A stretch of DNA of 64,000 nt from Agroathelia rolfsii (taxonomy: Eukaryota; Basidiomycota; Agaricomycetes; Amylocorticiales; Amylocorticiaceae), in the NCBI GenBank assembly GCA_018343915.1, contig JABRWF010000002.1, positions 4,340,001 through 4,404,000 on the forward strand. The letters run 5' to 3'. Shown one piece after another: positions 1-11,214 of the stretch. The position numbers were made by a program, and so were the translations under genes. The stretch's first letter is position 1; every line of letters begins with the position of its first letter. The notes under the pieces are model-generated. The model saw only the letters and a program-made list of their open reading frames with translations. It was not told where the DNA came from and did not search any database.

Positions 1-342
1 GTATCTCTATTTCAGATCTAACTTGGTGAATATTTTACTTCCACTAAGTTTGTCTATGATAGTGCTAATAAGAGGAAGGGGGTAACTATCTTTGACCATG
101 ATATCATTGAGCTTTTGATAGTCCTGGACTAGGCATAGTACTCCGGATTTCTTTGGGATAAAAAAGAAGGAGGAGCTCTTAGAGCTCTTAGATTTTCTTA
201 AGTATCCCTTAGCTAGATTTTCCCTAATATATTCATCCAAAGAATTCCTTTCCTTTACCGCTAATGGATATACCTTGGATTTCCCTATCAATGCCCCTTC
301 TTTTAGGATTATTTTATGATCCCAGGGTTTGCATGTAGGCAT
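1..342 (-). pseudogene. Reverse transcriptase N-terminal fragment (Ty3/gypsy), cut by window edge
   Basis: This minus-strand reading is the start of a Ty3/gypsy reverse transcriptase. It has the linker before the RT domain, then the stretch with PKKSG, VQDYQKLND, SYPLP and FTKLDLK, which corresponds to the first RT blocks (fungal elements usually have K-x-DG-x-LR-x-C-V-D-Y-R-x-LN). The changes from that consensus, such as VLCLVQDYQ, suggest decay or a divergent family. The catalytic YxDD block would lie beyond the left window edge. It follows the protease and gag regions in the usual gag-PR-RT order. Confidence 0.85.
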
Positions 343-344
343 TC

Positions 345-800
345 AGGTTGATTCTTCCTTAGAAAATACTTGTTGAAAAGGCAGGTATTCCTTAGGTATA
401 TTTATTGGTTCCTCCAATATTGTGGTGCATATATGCTCCTTCCATAGTTCTACTGTGGTATCCTTTCAGTCAATCTCTAGATTCTCTGCTTGAAGCCAGT
501 CTATCCCTAAGATGACGTCCTCCTTGCCTATGTCTACTATACTCATGTGAACTGTTCTTTCTATACCACCCATTACTAGTATGACTGTAATGTATTCTGT
601 AATTTTACCAATCTTATTTGAAGAATTGTCAATATTATATAAAGGAATAGCTTGAGGAAGAGAAATTTTTTGTATTTTATGTTTTTCTACAAAGCATTTA
701 TTTACAAAGGTAGATGATGCACCAGAATCAATTATTGCAAGGGTGTCAATAGAAAAGAAATATCCATGTAATTCTATAGGTATATGTAAATATTGGGTAT
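345..800 (-). pseudogene. Retroviral-type aspartic protease region (Ty3/gypsy)
   Basis: On the minus strand, around 700-750, one frame reads AIIDSGASSTFVNK. This is the D-S/T-G-A active-site motif of a retropepsin, followed by the usual flap-like stretch (LYNIDNSSNKIGKI) and hydrophobic strand. It sits between gag (1648-2880) and RT (1-342), as expected for a gag-pol polyprotein. No single frame stays open across the region, so it is probably non-functional. Boundaries are approximate. Confidence 0.7.
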
Positions 801-1647
801 TAACCCCTATTATGTCAGGGGTTGATCTTTTGAATTTTTCACTTCCTTTGATTTTTCATCATTTTATTTTATTTTGTGGATTAGTATTTTGCTTACTGTA
901 CTTGCAATTCTTCTTGGATCAAGATCTTACTTTTTAGGGTCTATTTAGTACTGTTCCTTTACCTTATTTTCCATTCTGATCTTCTTATCTCTTGGTTGAT
1001 CTCCTTAGTTTTGCATTTTACTGTACATATCTTCATTTCTTCACTTTGTGGCTGATGTGGCTACACTTTCATGCTCCTCTTCAATATTGAGACTCAGCTA
1101 CTGTATAGTTCATGTACATACTTAAGGCTGGCTATCCTAGAGAATGCCTCTCTAGTTCAGACCACTTTGTTCACCACTCAGTGTTCTTTGCTCAATCCAC
1201 TCTTTTACTTTCTTATGACTTAGTGATGATGATGCTGGCTCACTCTGGTTTAGGTTCTTTATCTATGCACTTAGGAAAGGCTATGGGCTCTAATAATCAA
1301 TGAGGGATAGGATATCCCAAAAGCCTGCTCTGTTAGGGGCATAGGTATGTAAAGTTCTATGATAATTGGTATTTATTAGCCCTTGCCAGGGGTATTCCCA
1401 CTATGTTATATTTCTCAGTTTCCCACCACCTTCTTATTACTCCTTACCCCCCCCCCTTTTATAGTTGTTTGGAGTGGTTGGTTATGGCTTCTAGCCATGC
1501 CCTGACATATTACAGAAGCAGAAATAGAAAAGGAAGAAATAGAAGAGAAAGGAGAAATATTTATAGTACACTGTTCTTTTGGCTTCTTGGTTTTGGCCTC
1601 AACCTTAGAGCCTTTCAAAAACCCACCAGAGCCAACTAATCCCTCAA

Positions 1648-2880
1648 TTACACAATCTGTTCCTTGTATGTATCAATTTTAGCAAGGAAATCACTTGTAC
1701 TGGGTGTGACACTTATTGGCATAGAAGATGATGGAGGAGATGCAGCAGGTATAGATGAGGAAGCTGCTACTTGAGCTAGGTTCCTTATAGGGCATAGTGG
1801 TGTGGAACCAGGCTTAACCCAAGTAATTATTCTCAGCGTAGGTTTTATAGTTGGATTAGTACAATTTGCGGCGATGTGCCCCTTCTGTTGATAGTTGAAG
1901 CATTGCACCTGTGTTATAGGTACCATTTTTGGGGTTGCAATAGTGGGATTAGTTAACCCTGAATTACCAGAGGATGGGGCGGTTGCTACTACTATTGAAC
2001 TTGGCTGTAGGGGCTTACTCGGGTTGTTTCTTGGGTTAAAGGCACCCATTTCTTTTAGTGCCCTTTCTGTATCACCAGCATTTTCTACGGCTTTTTGGAA
2101 GGTTTCTATGGACCCCTTCCATCTCAATATCATATTGCAGATCCTCCAGTTTAACCTAGTAATGAACCAAATACGTATATCTCCTGGTTCTAGTTCTACT
2201 ATATATACTAGTTCTATGAACCTTGATGTGTAATCCTAGATGGCATGAGTTCCTTGTTGAAAGTTCTGGATTCTGGATAGTGCATCCATCTTATAGTCAA
2301 AGTTGCTGTAAGCAGCCTGGAATTCCTGATACAGACTAGTGAGATTGAAGTCAGGGCTACCCGGTTTCTCAGCTTTTTCGATTTCGGGGATGAAGTGTAC
2401 TACCCAGTCTGCTGCAGACCCTGTCAGACAGCAAATAAACTGCTTTGCCTCACTTTGTGGGTCCTCGTACAACTCCTTATTGTCCGACATCTAGAGTTTC
2501 CAGTCTCGGAGGAAAGTTTGGAATTTCTGTGTATCCCTATTGTACTTTTCCAGCCTAGTTCCTACTTCTTTTAGTTTTGGGGGATTGGGGGTGTACCATT
2601 CCTTAATCTCCTTATCTTCCCCTCCTTTTCCCTTTTTTGTTGTGAACCAGATTTTTTGTCCTCTAGCAAAGTGTGTTATGTTGGCATGCTAGTCTTGCAT
2701 ACCTCCCATCATTTTTAAGATGTCAGCTTGACCAAGAGCAAGGAGCTCCATAGTTCAAGACAACCAAGAGATGGTGCCTTCTAAGGTTATAAGGGCTCCT
2801 GAAGTACCTCCAACTCTTTTGAAGTTAGCCTCTTCTGGCTCCTCTTTACGCTTTCTATGATATGATGGGGCTCTTGACAT
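1648..2880 (-). pseudogene. gag of Ty3/gypsy copy A, with damaged zinc knuckle
   Basis: A probable start ATG is at 2880 (MSRAPSYHRK). Pieces at 2236-2490 (capsid-like, with FICCLTGSAADWV) and 1648-2133 belong to one gag protein broken by stops and shifts. Near 1865-1905 lies a CX2CX4HX4C zinc knuckle whose second cysteine is replaced by tyrosine (CFNYQQKGHIAANC), which a single G-to-A transition would explain. A Pro/Ser-rich tail follows. The same protein is seen again at 4219-4943 in the neighbouring copy. Confidence 0.8.
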
Positions 2881-2999
2881 TGTAATGAGACTCTTTGGGA
2901 AGGGAGTATATATATGTATATAGCGGAGCTAGGGCTCAATGCATGATTCTTTGTCTTCTTTGGCTTTTCAAGGCTGTAAGTGGACAGCCTTCTGGTACT

Positions 3000-4218
3000 T
3001 AGTATGAAAGAAGTATTTTTACCAAAGCTCCTTATTTGTCAAAGCAGTTATGCTCCCTTATAAGGAGTCCCTAGAAGTAGCTAACTAACTCAGCAGTAGC
3101 ATCTTTGAGTAATGGCCTACAATTTCCCAGGAACATACTGGTACTTTTATAGCTATGCCTTTAACAGGTTGAAAGGACATAATTAAGGTCCTCAATTGCT
3201 TCTGCTAATAGTTCAATAATAAATTAAGGCTTACAAAAGAAAAGTATAGTAATTTGTATATATAAAATTTTCCTTGCTTGTACTGATTTATAAGCAATTC
3301 TTCTCTTATACTATCCTGGAGCTATGGCTTGACGGGATAGGTTCAGGTATTAGCTTCAACCTGATGTTAAGGCTCATGCTCTTGACTACCTCAACAACAG
3401 AAGTAATTACACCTACTATACCACAAGGTGCATACTATACCGCTAATAAGTCTCCTAGTGTACTCTGAGTCTGCAAAACTTTCCGCTGGGCTACCATTTG
3501 CTAATGACACATATTCTTTGTTTAGTAGCAGTATGTAATTCTAGACTTCCATGATATCTAGAGGCTTTATCTTAGAGGGATGATCCCTTAAGTCATACTT
3601 GTGCCCTTGATTTATTAGGGACTTAGACAGAATAGGGAAAGGGGTATAGAATAGGCTTGTATGTAATATAGAGAGTACTTTAGCTTGCTTAGTCCTTATA
3701 CAACCTAGAGGCTGACTAAGCATACTAGGAGGGCAAGGGGGGTGTGTATACTAGGACAATAAGCCTAAAGGCAAATTTATTAGTAAGCGTATCTATTACA
3801 TGAGCTGCTACTCACCTAAAGGCAAAAAGTTGAAGCTAAGGCCTTCAGGGAGCATTACAGGGTCCTTATATACATAAACAAGGGCTGTGCTAATGTCCAT
3901 GCACAGCTTCTCGGAAATGACAAGGAAAGCTTTAATAATAGTACTAACGGATGACTAAGCCTAATAGCATGCTTATTACACTATACTGAGTGATCCTTAG
4001 CCTAACAATAGAATAGTCTAGACTGTGCTTACTAACTAATCACTAGTACAAGGGAACTATGATGGCCGGTTATGTGACCAAGCACTATGTGATCCTTTTG
4101 CCTTGTTGGGTGAATAAATAATGAAAGGGATGTAGAAAATGGAAAACAAATTGTAAAAATACAAGAAAAATAGCGAAAAATAGAGAAAAATTAGGAGAGT
4201 CTGAGTATCCCTATGACA
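3000..4218 (-). repeat. LTR of copy A, inserted into gag of copy B
   Basis: Read on the minus strand this begins near 4218 with a block (CTCAGACTCTCC, then an AT-rich stretch) matching the starts of the other two LTRs here (near 6268 on minus and 7294 on plus). It shares internal blocks with them, including the TATATAAGGACCCT promoter-like box near 3870 and the GCCCTCCTAGT block near 3730. Directly above 4218 the sequence resumes as gag homologous to 2158 and below, so this LTR marks an insertion in another copy's gag. The lower end is uncertain by about 60 bases. Confidence 0.72.
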
Positions 4219-4943
4219 CCAGTGATGAACTAAATGTGCATATCTCCCAGCTTGAGCTCTGCTATGTATGCTAGTTCTATGAACCTTGATGTATAATCTT
4301 GTATAGCATGGGTTCTTTGTTGAAAGTTTTGGATTTTAGATAGCATATCTACCTTGTAGTCAAAGTTGCTATAAGTAGCCCTGAATTTCTAGTATAGCCC
4401 GGTAAGGTTAAAGTCAGGGCTTCCTGGTTTTTTAGCTTTTTCAATTTCTGGGATAAAGTGTACAGCCCAGTCTGCTGCTAATCTTGTTAGGTACCTGATG
4501 AATTGTTTGGCCTCACTTTGAGGGTCTTTATATAGTTCCTCATTATCCAATATCTATAACTTCCAGTCCCTCAGGAAGGTTCAGAATTTTTGTGTATCCC
4601 CATTATATTTTTCCAGCCTAGTTCCTACTTCCTTTGGTTTTGGGGGGTTAGGGGTATACCACTCCTTAATCTCTTTATCTTCTCCTCCTTTTCCCTTTTT
4701 TGTTATGAACCAGATTTTTTATCCTCCAGCAAAGTGTGTCATATTAGTATGCTGATTTTGCATGCCTCCCATTATTTTTAGGATATCAGCTTGGCCCAGA
4801 GCAAGGAGCTCCATAGTTTGAAATAACCAAGAGATAGCACCTTCTAAGGTTGCAGAGGCTCCTGAAGTGCCCCCAACTCCTTTGAATTCAACCTCCTCTA
4901 GTTCCTCCTTCCACTTTCCATGATGTGATAGGGCTTTCAACAT
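4219..4943 (-). pseudogene. gag fragment of copy B
   Basis: Minus-strand sequence from ATG 4943 (MLKALSHHGKWKEE) matches the beginning and middle of the copy A gag at 2158-2880, block by block, with many substitutions. It stops being gag at 4218, where the LTR of copy A begins. The C-terminal zinc-knuckle half is therefore displaced beyond that insertion. Internal stops show it is not translated as a full protein. Confidence 0.75.
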
Positions 4944-5049
4944 TATAGTAGGAGTTTAATAGGGGGAGTGTGCATGTATATAGCAGAGCTAAGGCTCAAC
5001 GTAGAATATCTTTGGTCTTCTTTGGCTTAATAAAGTTGTAAGCAGACAA

Positions 5050-6268
5050 CCTTCTGGTAATAGTAAAGGGAATTAATCTAAAAGGCTTCAATGGTGTCAA
5101 AGCAGTTATGCTCCCTTATAAGGAGTCCCTAGAAGTAGCTGACTAACTCAGCGGTAGTGCCTTTGGGTAATGGCCCACAATTTCCCAGGAATGTACTGGT
5201 ACTTTTGTAGCTATGCCTTTAACAGGTTGAAAGGATGTAATTAGGGTCCCTAATGGCTTCTGCTAATAGTTTAATGATAGTGTTGGTTCACAAAAGAATA
5301 GGTAACTACTTTGTCTAAAAATTGTTCCTTGCTTATGCTGATTTGTAAGCAATTCTTTTTTATACTAGTCTGGAGCTATAGCTCTATGGACTAGGCTTAG
5401 GTATTAGCTTTGACCTGATGTCAAGGCTCATGCTCTTAACTACCTTAACAACAGAAGTGATCATACCCACTACACTATGAAGCATACACTGTACTGCTAA
5501 TAAGTCTCCTGGTATACTCTGAGTCTATAAGACTTTCCGCTTGGCTACTGTTTGCTAATGATGTATTTTCTTTGTTTAGTAGTGGTATGTAATTCTAGAC
5601 TTCTGTGATATCTAGAGGCTTATCTTAAAGGGGTAGACCTTTAAGTCACACTTATGCCCTTGATTTATTAGGGACTTTTGGCAAAAAGGGGGAAGGGGCG
5701 TAGGAGAGGGGGGGTTTATGCATAAAGTAGAGGGTGCTTACTTAGTCCTTATACAATCTAGGGGCTGACTAAGCACACTAGGAGGGCAAGAGGGGGTGTG
5801 TATACTAGGATAATGAGCCTGAAGGCAAATTTATTAGTAAGCATATCTATTATATAAGCTACTACTCACCTGAAGGCAAAAGGTTGAAGCTAAGGCTTTT
5901 AGAGAGCATTAAAGGGTCCTTATATACATGAACAAGGGCTGTGCTAAGGTCCATGCATAGCTTCTCGGAAATAATAAGAAAAGCTTTAATAATAGTATAA
6001 ACGGATAACTAAGTATGATGGCATACTTATTGCATCATACTAAGTGATCATTAGCCTAACAATAGAATGGTCTAGGCTATGCTTACTAGATAGGCACTGG
6101 TATAAGGGAACTATAATGGCCGGTTATGTGACCAAGCACTATGTGATCCTTTGCCTTGTTAGGTGAATAAATAATAAAAAAGATGTAGAAAATGGAAAAT
6201 AAATCATAAAAATACCAGAAAAATAGAGAAAAATAGAGAAAAATCAGGAGAGTCTGGGTGTACCCATG
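5050..6268 (-). repeat. LTR of copy B
   Basis: The minus-strand start near 6268 reads TGGGTACACCCAGACTCTCC, nearly identical to the plus-strand LTR at 7299. It then follows LTR A across its whole length, including the promoter box near 5910 and the terminal block ending near 5090 (GCATAACTGCTTTGACA on minus). The internal region of copy B begins below about 5050. Its 5' edge abuts plus-strand integrase sequence, so copy B entered the integrase of copy C or the two were joined by rearrangement. The TG start expected for an intact LTR seems to lack a few bases. Confidence 0.75.
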
Positions 6269-6270
6269 AA

Positions 6271-7260
6271 AATTCCAAGAGTCTGGACCACAGACAGAGG
6301 CCCACAATTTGCAAGCTAGGTTATAAGGGAAATTCACCATAAATTAGGAATTAAAATAGCCTTATCTATAGCATACCACCCCTAAAGTGATAGACAAACT
6401 AAGAGGCTAAATCAAGAAATCAAAACCTATTTACAAATATACTTAAACCAACAACAAATAAATTGGGCAGATAATCTGGAAATAGCAGAATTTGTATTGA
6501 ACCAGCGGCAAAGCTCGGCAACTGGGTTCACCCCCTTTGAGCTAAACTATGGCTTCATACCAAGAATGGAAATTCTCTCACAACCCCAGGTCAAGACAAT
6601 TGGAGCACAGGACTGGTTAGGAAATCTAAAGGAAACATAGAAAGAAGCCTAAGCAGCTCTACAAAAAGCAGTGGAAACAATAAAACAATATTATGATCAA
6701 AATAAAAAGAAGTTCCTATAGCTAGAACCTGGAGCTAGAGTTTGGTTAGATACACAAAACATAAAGTTTGCCAAACAACCAAGTAGGAAACTTAGCCCTA
6801 AAAAGCTAGGTCTCTATAAGGTAGTTAAAAGAATTAGGGAACTAAATTATAAAATAAACATCCCAAAAAATTGGCATGTACATAACGTATTCCATGTGAA
6901 CCTCCTACAACTATACTAAGAAAGTGAAATCCCGGGAAGAGCCCCAGAAGAACCCCCACTAGTAGAAGTGGAAGGCAAAGAAGAATAGGGAGTCTTACAT
7001 ATTAGAGATGCTTGACTATACAGAAGATGGAAAAAGTTGTAGTTTCTAGTAGAATACAAGGGTTATCCAGGAGAAGAAAGTTGGGAATTTGCTAAAGACA
7101 TACATGCAAAAAGACTTATTTCCCAATTCTATAAGGAAAACCCAAGTGCTCCAAGGAGGATTTTGGCAACTACCTTTGATAAGCTACCTTTCTATAAGGT
7201 GGAAAATCTAATGCAGGTCAAGACTTTAGTCATGGATTTATGGTGTTTCAGACTTAGGTG
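6271..7260 (+). pseudogene. Integrase C-terminal part with chromodomain (Ty3/gypsy copy C)
   Basis: One plus-strand frame reads WTTDRGPQFASQVIREI, then IAYHPQSDRQTKRLNQ, the hallmark of the Ty3/gypsy integrase core. It continues through a C-terminal segment (VWLDTQNIKF, FHVNLLQLY) to a chromodomain (FLVEYKGYPGEESWE), which places the element among the chromoviruses. At least six in-frame stops interrupt it. Most are what CAG-to-TAG, CGA-to-TGA or TGG-to-TAG transitions would give when compared with the family consensus. The N-terminal half of the integrase is missing because LTR B begins at the left edge. Confidence 0.85.
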
Positions 7261-7280
7261 ATTCCAGGGGAACGCCCCTT

Positions 7281-7290
7281 AAAAGAGGGG
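7281..7290 (+). other. Polypurine tract of copy C
   Basis: AAAAGAGGGG lies directly before the TGTAATGGG start of the 3' LTR, the position and composition of the plus-strand primer used by LTR retroelements. Confidence 0.7.
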
Positions 7291-7293
7291 TAA

Positions 7294-8220
7294 TGTAATG
7301 GGTACACCCAGACTCTCCTGATTTTTCTCTACATTTTTATATTTATTTTGTATTTTTATGATTTTTCCTTGATTTTCTACATTTTATTTATTTGCTACAG
7401 ACATTTCTAAAGGACAATTGGTCACATAGTACTTGAGCACATGACTGGCCATCATAATACCCTTATACTGGTGTCCATTAGTAAGCAGAGTCTAGACCAT
7501 TCCATTATTAGACTTGGATCAGTCAGCATGACATGATAATCATGCCATTATGCTTAGTCATCCATTTGTGCTATCTTTAATGATTCCTTGTTATTTCTGG
7601 AGGCTGTGCACAGACCATTGCACAGCCCCCACTCTAGTATATAAGGACCCTGTAACACTCCCTAAAGGCCTTAGCTTTGACCTTTTGCCTTCAGGTGAGT
7701 AAGAGCATATATAGTAAGGTAGCTTACTAATAAATGTTTGTCTTTAGGCTTATTGTCCTAGCCCATACACCAACTCGCCCTCCTAGTATACTTAGTCAGC
7801 CCCTAGGTTGTATAAAGACCACGTAAGCCTTACACCTGCACCTCTCTTTCTACACTACCTCTACGCCCCTACCTCTTGCTTTAAGAAGTCCCTAATATAT
7901 AAGGGTATTTGTGTGAACTTAGGAGTTGTATCTCCTTTAAGCCAAAACCTCTATACATAACAAAAGTATAGAATGACATACCATTACTAAGCATTGTGCA
8001 TACATCATTAGCAAATGGTAGCCTAGTAGAAAGCTTTGTAAGCTTAGAGTATACTAGGAGACTTATTAGCAGTACAGTGTATATTGTGTGGTAAATCAGG
8101 TGATGTTACTTTAGTTGGTTGAGGTAGTCAAGAGCATAAGCCTTGACATTATATAAGAATAGTTGTGGTAAAGGCCTATATAACAGACTTTTAGCAGCTA
8201 CTATACTTAGAGCCTAATCT
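7294..8220 (+). repeat. 3' LTR of copy C
   Basis: It starts TGTAATGGGTACACCC just after the polypurine tract and shares successive blocks with LTRs A and B in the opposite orientation. A TATA-like box (TATATAA) lies at 7638-7644. A 3' terminus cannot be fixed because the last part matches the other LTRs poorly; 8220 is an estimate. The following 200 bases to the MFS gene stop show nothing I can name. Confidence 0.65.
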
Positions 8221-8427
8221 TACTTATAATATTGAAACTGCAATTTAGGGATTACTCCAAGGTTATTCATAGATAGAGTAAAGATTAATTTGAAATCTAT
8301 AAGTCCAACCAATAACTATTATATGAAAACAGTATAAAATTATTATGCTTTATTATATTTTGTCTAGAATTAAATTGTATATCTATGGTATATTAGTATT
8401 AGGATTACTATTATTAAAAAAGAAAAC

Positions 8428-10874
8428 CTAAAGTAGAAAAGTATACCGGAAAAGAGGACTATCATCTCCAAGCTCTCGATATTTATCTTGCATACCACTA
8501 TGAATGCCTTTGCACTCACAGAATGCTATTTTTTCCCTATTTAATCGATGATAATTCCACATAGAGAAAAGTGACAGGATAATTCTGCTTAAATCACAGT
8601 AAAATTATCGCCGTTAAATGAGTTAACCACTTTACACTTGTAAACAATAGCTTAACGTACGAAAGTCCAAGCCAGCCCATGATTGTTCCATGTCCATAAT
8701 GGAAATATAGTGGGTCGTAATAAATAAATGAGGAACAGATACCACCTAGGTTACTCATGCCAATCACAATGGCAATAACAACCCCGCGTTTCATAGACCC
8801 ACCAGCATTACCTCCTACCCAAGCAAGGCTAATAGCAATAACAGGGTAGATGCCTGCAGCAGCTAAAATGGCTCCTGCATAGCCGGCCCTAGGAGATGTA
8901 GTATTGTACAAGAGAATGTATCCAATAAGAGAGACAAGATTGCCTAGCACTATAAAGGGGCCGCGGGTGTTCATCTTGTCTGAGATGATACCTATAATTA
9001 TAGTTAGTATACACCCCACAACTTGATAAGTAGTTAGATTCTCTAGTTCAAGTAACTTGTAGAAGGGACCTTACTAGAAGGAGGGATAGTGAGTAGTTGG
9101 GCATGTGCTGTGGTATACCCAAGTTCATTGATGATGGTAGGTGTAAATAGTGCAATAGCATATACAGCAATTAATGGACTGTTAAATATAGATTATAAGG
9201 TCTGCATTGCCTAAACAATCAAAACCAGAATATATAACTAACCCAATATTAATGCCCCACTGTAGCCAAGTCTTATAATCTTTCAATGCCTGGAAGACAA
9301 ATTTTTTGTTATAATGCTGGACTTCGTTTCCTGTGTCCTCCTTAATTATAGCAAGGACACAGTAACGCTCTGCTTTGGTTAGAAACCTTGCTGTTTCAGG
9401 ATACTTTGAATGTGAGAAGAGTATATTAGTAAATAACATAGTGGTAAATGTAAGTCCCAGGACACTCTTACATCATACATGCAAAAGTAGGAAATAAGTG
9501 CAACAAGGATGGTAACAATGCCTTCCAAACAGAACTATAGAAGGGATGCAAATGTCAGTACTGTAAGTCATCAGTCAATTGCAGAGAGTTCTTTTACTTA
9601 CAATCCATTGCCATCCATGGAGACCACCAATACTATCCAAGAATGAATAAGCATGCACTCTAATCCATTGATCCAATTATTACTCACCCTTCCATCTTCT
9701 CAATACCATACCTGAGGTAAAAATTCAATTGCATAAGTGAACTAGCAATGATAATGAAATTTAATTGATTACACACGCAAGAAGACCACCAAATGCTCCT
9801 GCAATTGTAGCAGCCGAAAAGAATATAGCAATCCGTTTTGATTGTTCTGAACGAGGATACCAGAGAGAAATGTAGTATGTGACGCCGGGGAATAGACCAG
9901 CTTCTATACACAGATAAATACAAATCAGATACAAACAATGGTGATGTCAAAATTTGGATATATACCTGCTAATCCAAGGAAGAAGCGGGCCCTGCACACA
10001 TGCATAAAAAATTGTCAGGCAAGTGGAAAATCTCAGCAGTTGCTAATTGCATACACAATCAAACCCTGGTAGCTATTTACCAGGCACATCAGGGTCATCA
10101 CAAGACCCCATGCAATCATTATAGTTGGTACTATTGTAAATTGTTTTAGTCCAATCCATTTGAGTCCAAAATGCAGGAAATTTACTCCATATTGATGGTT
10201 TGAAGAGCTTAAGCAAAATGTTTCTATTGATGAGCCTATAGTGAGTCCTATGTTGAGAATATTTTGAACATAGGAAACATACGAGGGTACTTCCATAAGA
10301 CAATATGGAATCTAGGTGCAAAAAGGGGGCAAAATGAGATAATAGAACTCAGAAGGTACAAGAAAGGAGCAAATCACAAAGAATATTGCAGCTGCAATGT
10401 TATACTTGTATCCCACAAGATGTAGATCTTTTGACATTCCGGCGATTTTAGCATTCCCTGAAGAATTCCAATGTATTTGGTAAACTGAACAGTAGAGCTA
10501 GTGACATGTAGATTTATTACAGTGGGTTACACACCTATGTTAGCACGATCCCTAGCATGCTGTTTTTAGCCAATGACGCAATTTATAGCCTATCATATTC
10601 TTACAGGAAAGACAACTAAATGAAGCTGTCAATATCGAATCAAACATTCAATTTAATACGGAAACGCATTGCTTACAAGATACAGCAGAGATACAAAAGG
10701 AAGGAGGTGCCAGTCGAGCTTTCTTAGGAGACGAGCACGCTCCTTGCCCGTTGGGACATTATAAGTGATGCTTGCACTGCCCCTGTTGCCCGCGTAATGC
10801 TCTGGCTCAATGACGGCGCCGTTTGGGTCAGCTTTCTTCTCGTTGTCACCAGTAGTGTAGCCTGAGAGAGACAT
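8428..10874 (-). CDS. MFS transporter, anion:cation symporter family (allantoate/nicotinate permease-like)
   Basis: Multi-exon gene (about 15-17 exons, introns 50-70 nt). ATG at 10874 begins MSLSGYTTGD; the stop is at 8428-8430. Hand splicing gives the family landmarks in order: LLRKLDWHLLPFVSLLYLLS then FLDRANIGNAKIAGMSKDL (first loop signature), FFIPYCLMEVPSN, KLFKPSIW, PTIMIAWGLVMTLM, ARFFLGLAEAGLFPGVTYY, ISLWYPRSEQSKRIA, FEGIVTILVALI, ETARFLTKAER and an ending near YRELGDDSPLFRYTF. Twelve membrane segments are expected in the plasma membrane. Proteins of this family (yeast Dal5, Tna1 and relatives) carry anionic organic acids, vitamins or ureides with protons; the substrate here cannot be told. 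Two exons are only 11 nt (10605-10615) and 17 nt (10535-10551). The gene looks broken in six-frame view, but I see no real stop after splicing. Middle exon edges are approximate. Confidence 0.85.
10535..10551 (-). other. 17-nt microexon of the MFS gene
   Basis: It lies between acceptor GCTAG and donor GTGTGT (minus strand). It encodes the DRANI core of the family signature and is needed to keep frame between the flanking exons. Confidence 0.75.
10605..10615 (-). other. 11-nt microexon of the MFS gene
   Basis: Read on minus as TTGTCTTTCCT between acceptor ATTTAG and donor GTAAGA. Joined to the exon ending at 10677 and the 17-nt exon below, it restores YLLSFLDRANIG exactly as in the family. 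Skipping it would shift the frame. Confidence 0.75.
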
Positions 10875-11214
10875 GATGCGGTAATAGAGAATAGTGAGGG
10901 CTGCAGAACACACGGGGCCGTAGACCAGAGAACTGAGTTTATAAACCTCCAGTAACACGACTCAACAGCTGAACTGCCGAAGTTAGGAAGACATGTACAC
11001 GCTCAAACAAGCAGGCAGAGGTCAAAAAAAATGCCGTTTTATTTAAATATCGCACAAAAGCCGCTGGGGACCCCTGCAGCAATTGTGCGATATCATAAAA
11101 TAGACCTTCGTCAACATCTGTTACAACTTATTTGATCTCGTGACTAGAAGTCACACTTCCGTTGGGCCGAAGTTACGGGCACTACACCTGGGTTATAGAT
11201 GCCAGTGAATATTA
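10875..11214. promoter_or_regulatory. Shared divergent promoter of the MFS gene and ARP5
   Basis: Only 340 bases separate the two start codons, so the control regions must overlap. The stretch holds the 11-bp inverted repeat described separately. I see no convincing TATA box. Function is inferred from gene orientation only. Confidence 0.5.
11047..11093. repeat. Perfect 11-bp inverted repeat with 25-nt spacer
   Basis: ATATCGCACAA (11047-11057) is matched by TTGTGCGATAT (11083-11093). The spacer holds a second, nearly perfect inverted pair, GCTGGGG (11063-11069) and CCCCTGC (11071-11077). It lies about 125 bases before the ARP5 start and 175 bases before the MFS start. It could be a dimeric transcription factor site or a cruciform/hairpin. 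Confidence 0.7.

Larger units (their letters stand above)
1..8220. mobile_element. Nested, degenerate Ty3/gypsy chromovirus elements (composite)
   Basis: At least three partial copies of related LTR retroelements lie here. Read on the minus strand from high to low coordinates there is an LTR (about 6268 to 5050), a gag fragment (4943-4219), a second LTR (about 4218 to 3000) and then gag, protease and reverse transcriptase running off the window start. The second LTR therefore interrupts the first copy's gag. On the plus strand, from about 6271, a third copy supplies an integrase and chromodomain, a polypurine tract and a 3' LTR, joined head-to-head with the first LTR. All coding parts carry stops. 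The region is AT-rich and reads unlike the host genes to its right. The copies' LTRs share recognisable blocks but are diverged, so the insertions are old or came from different family members. The right end is approximate. Confidence 0.88.

Noticed and set aside
8428..10874. MFS gene looks like a pseudogene with many frame changes
   Set aside because: Every frame change I checked coincides with a plausible GT-AG intron, and the joined protein follows the family without gaps.
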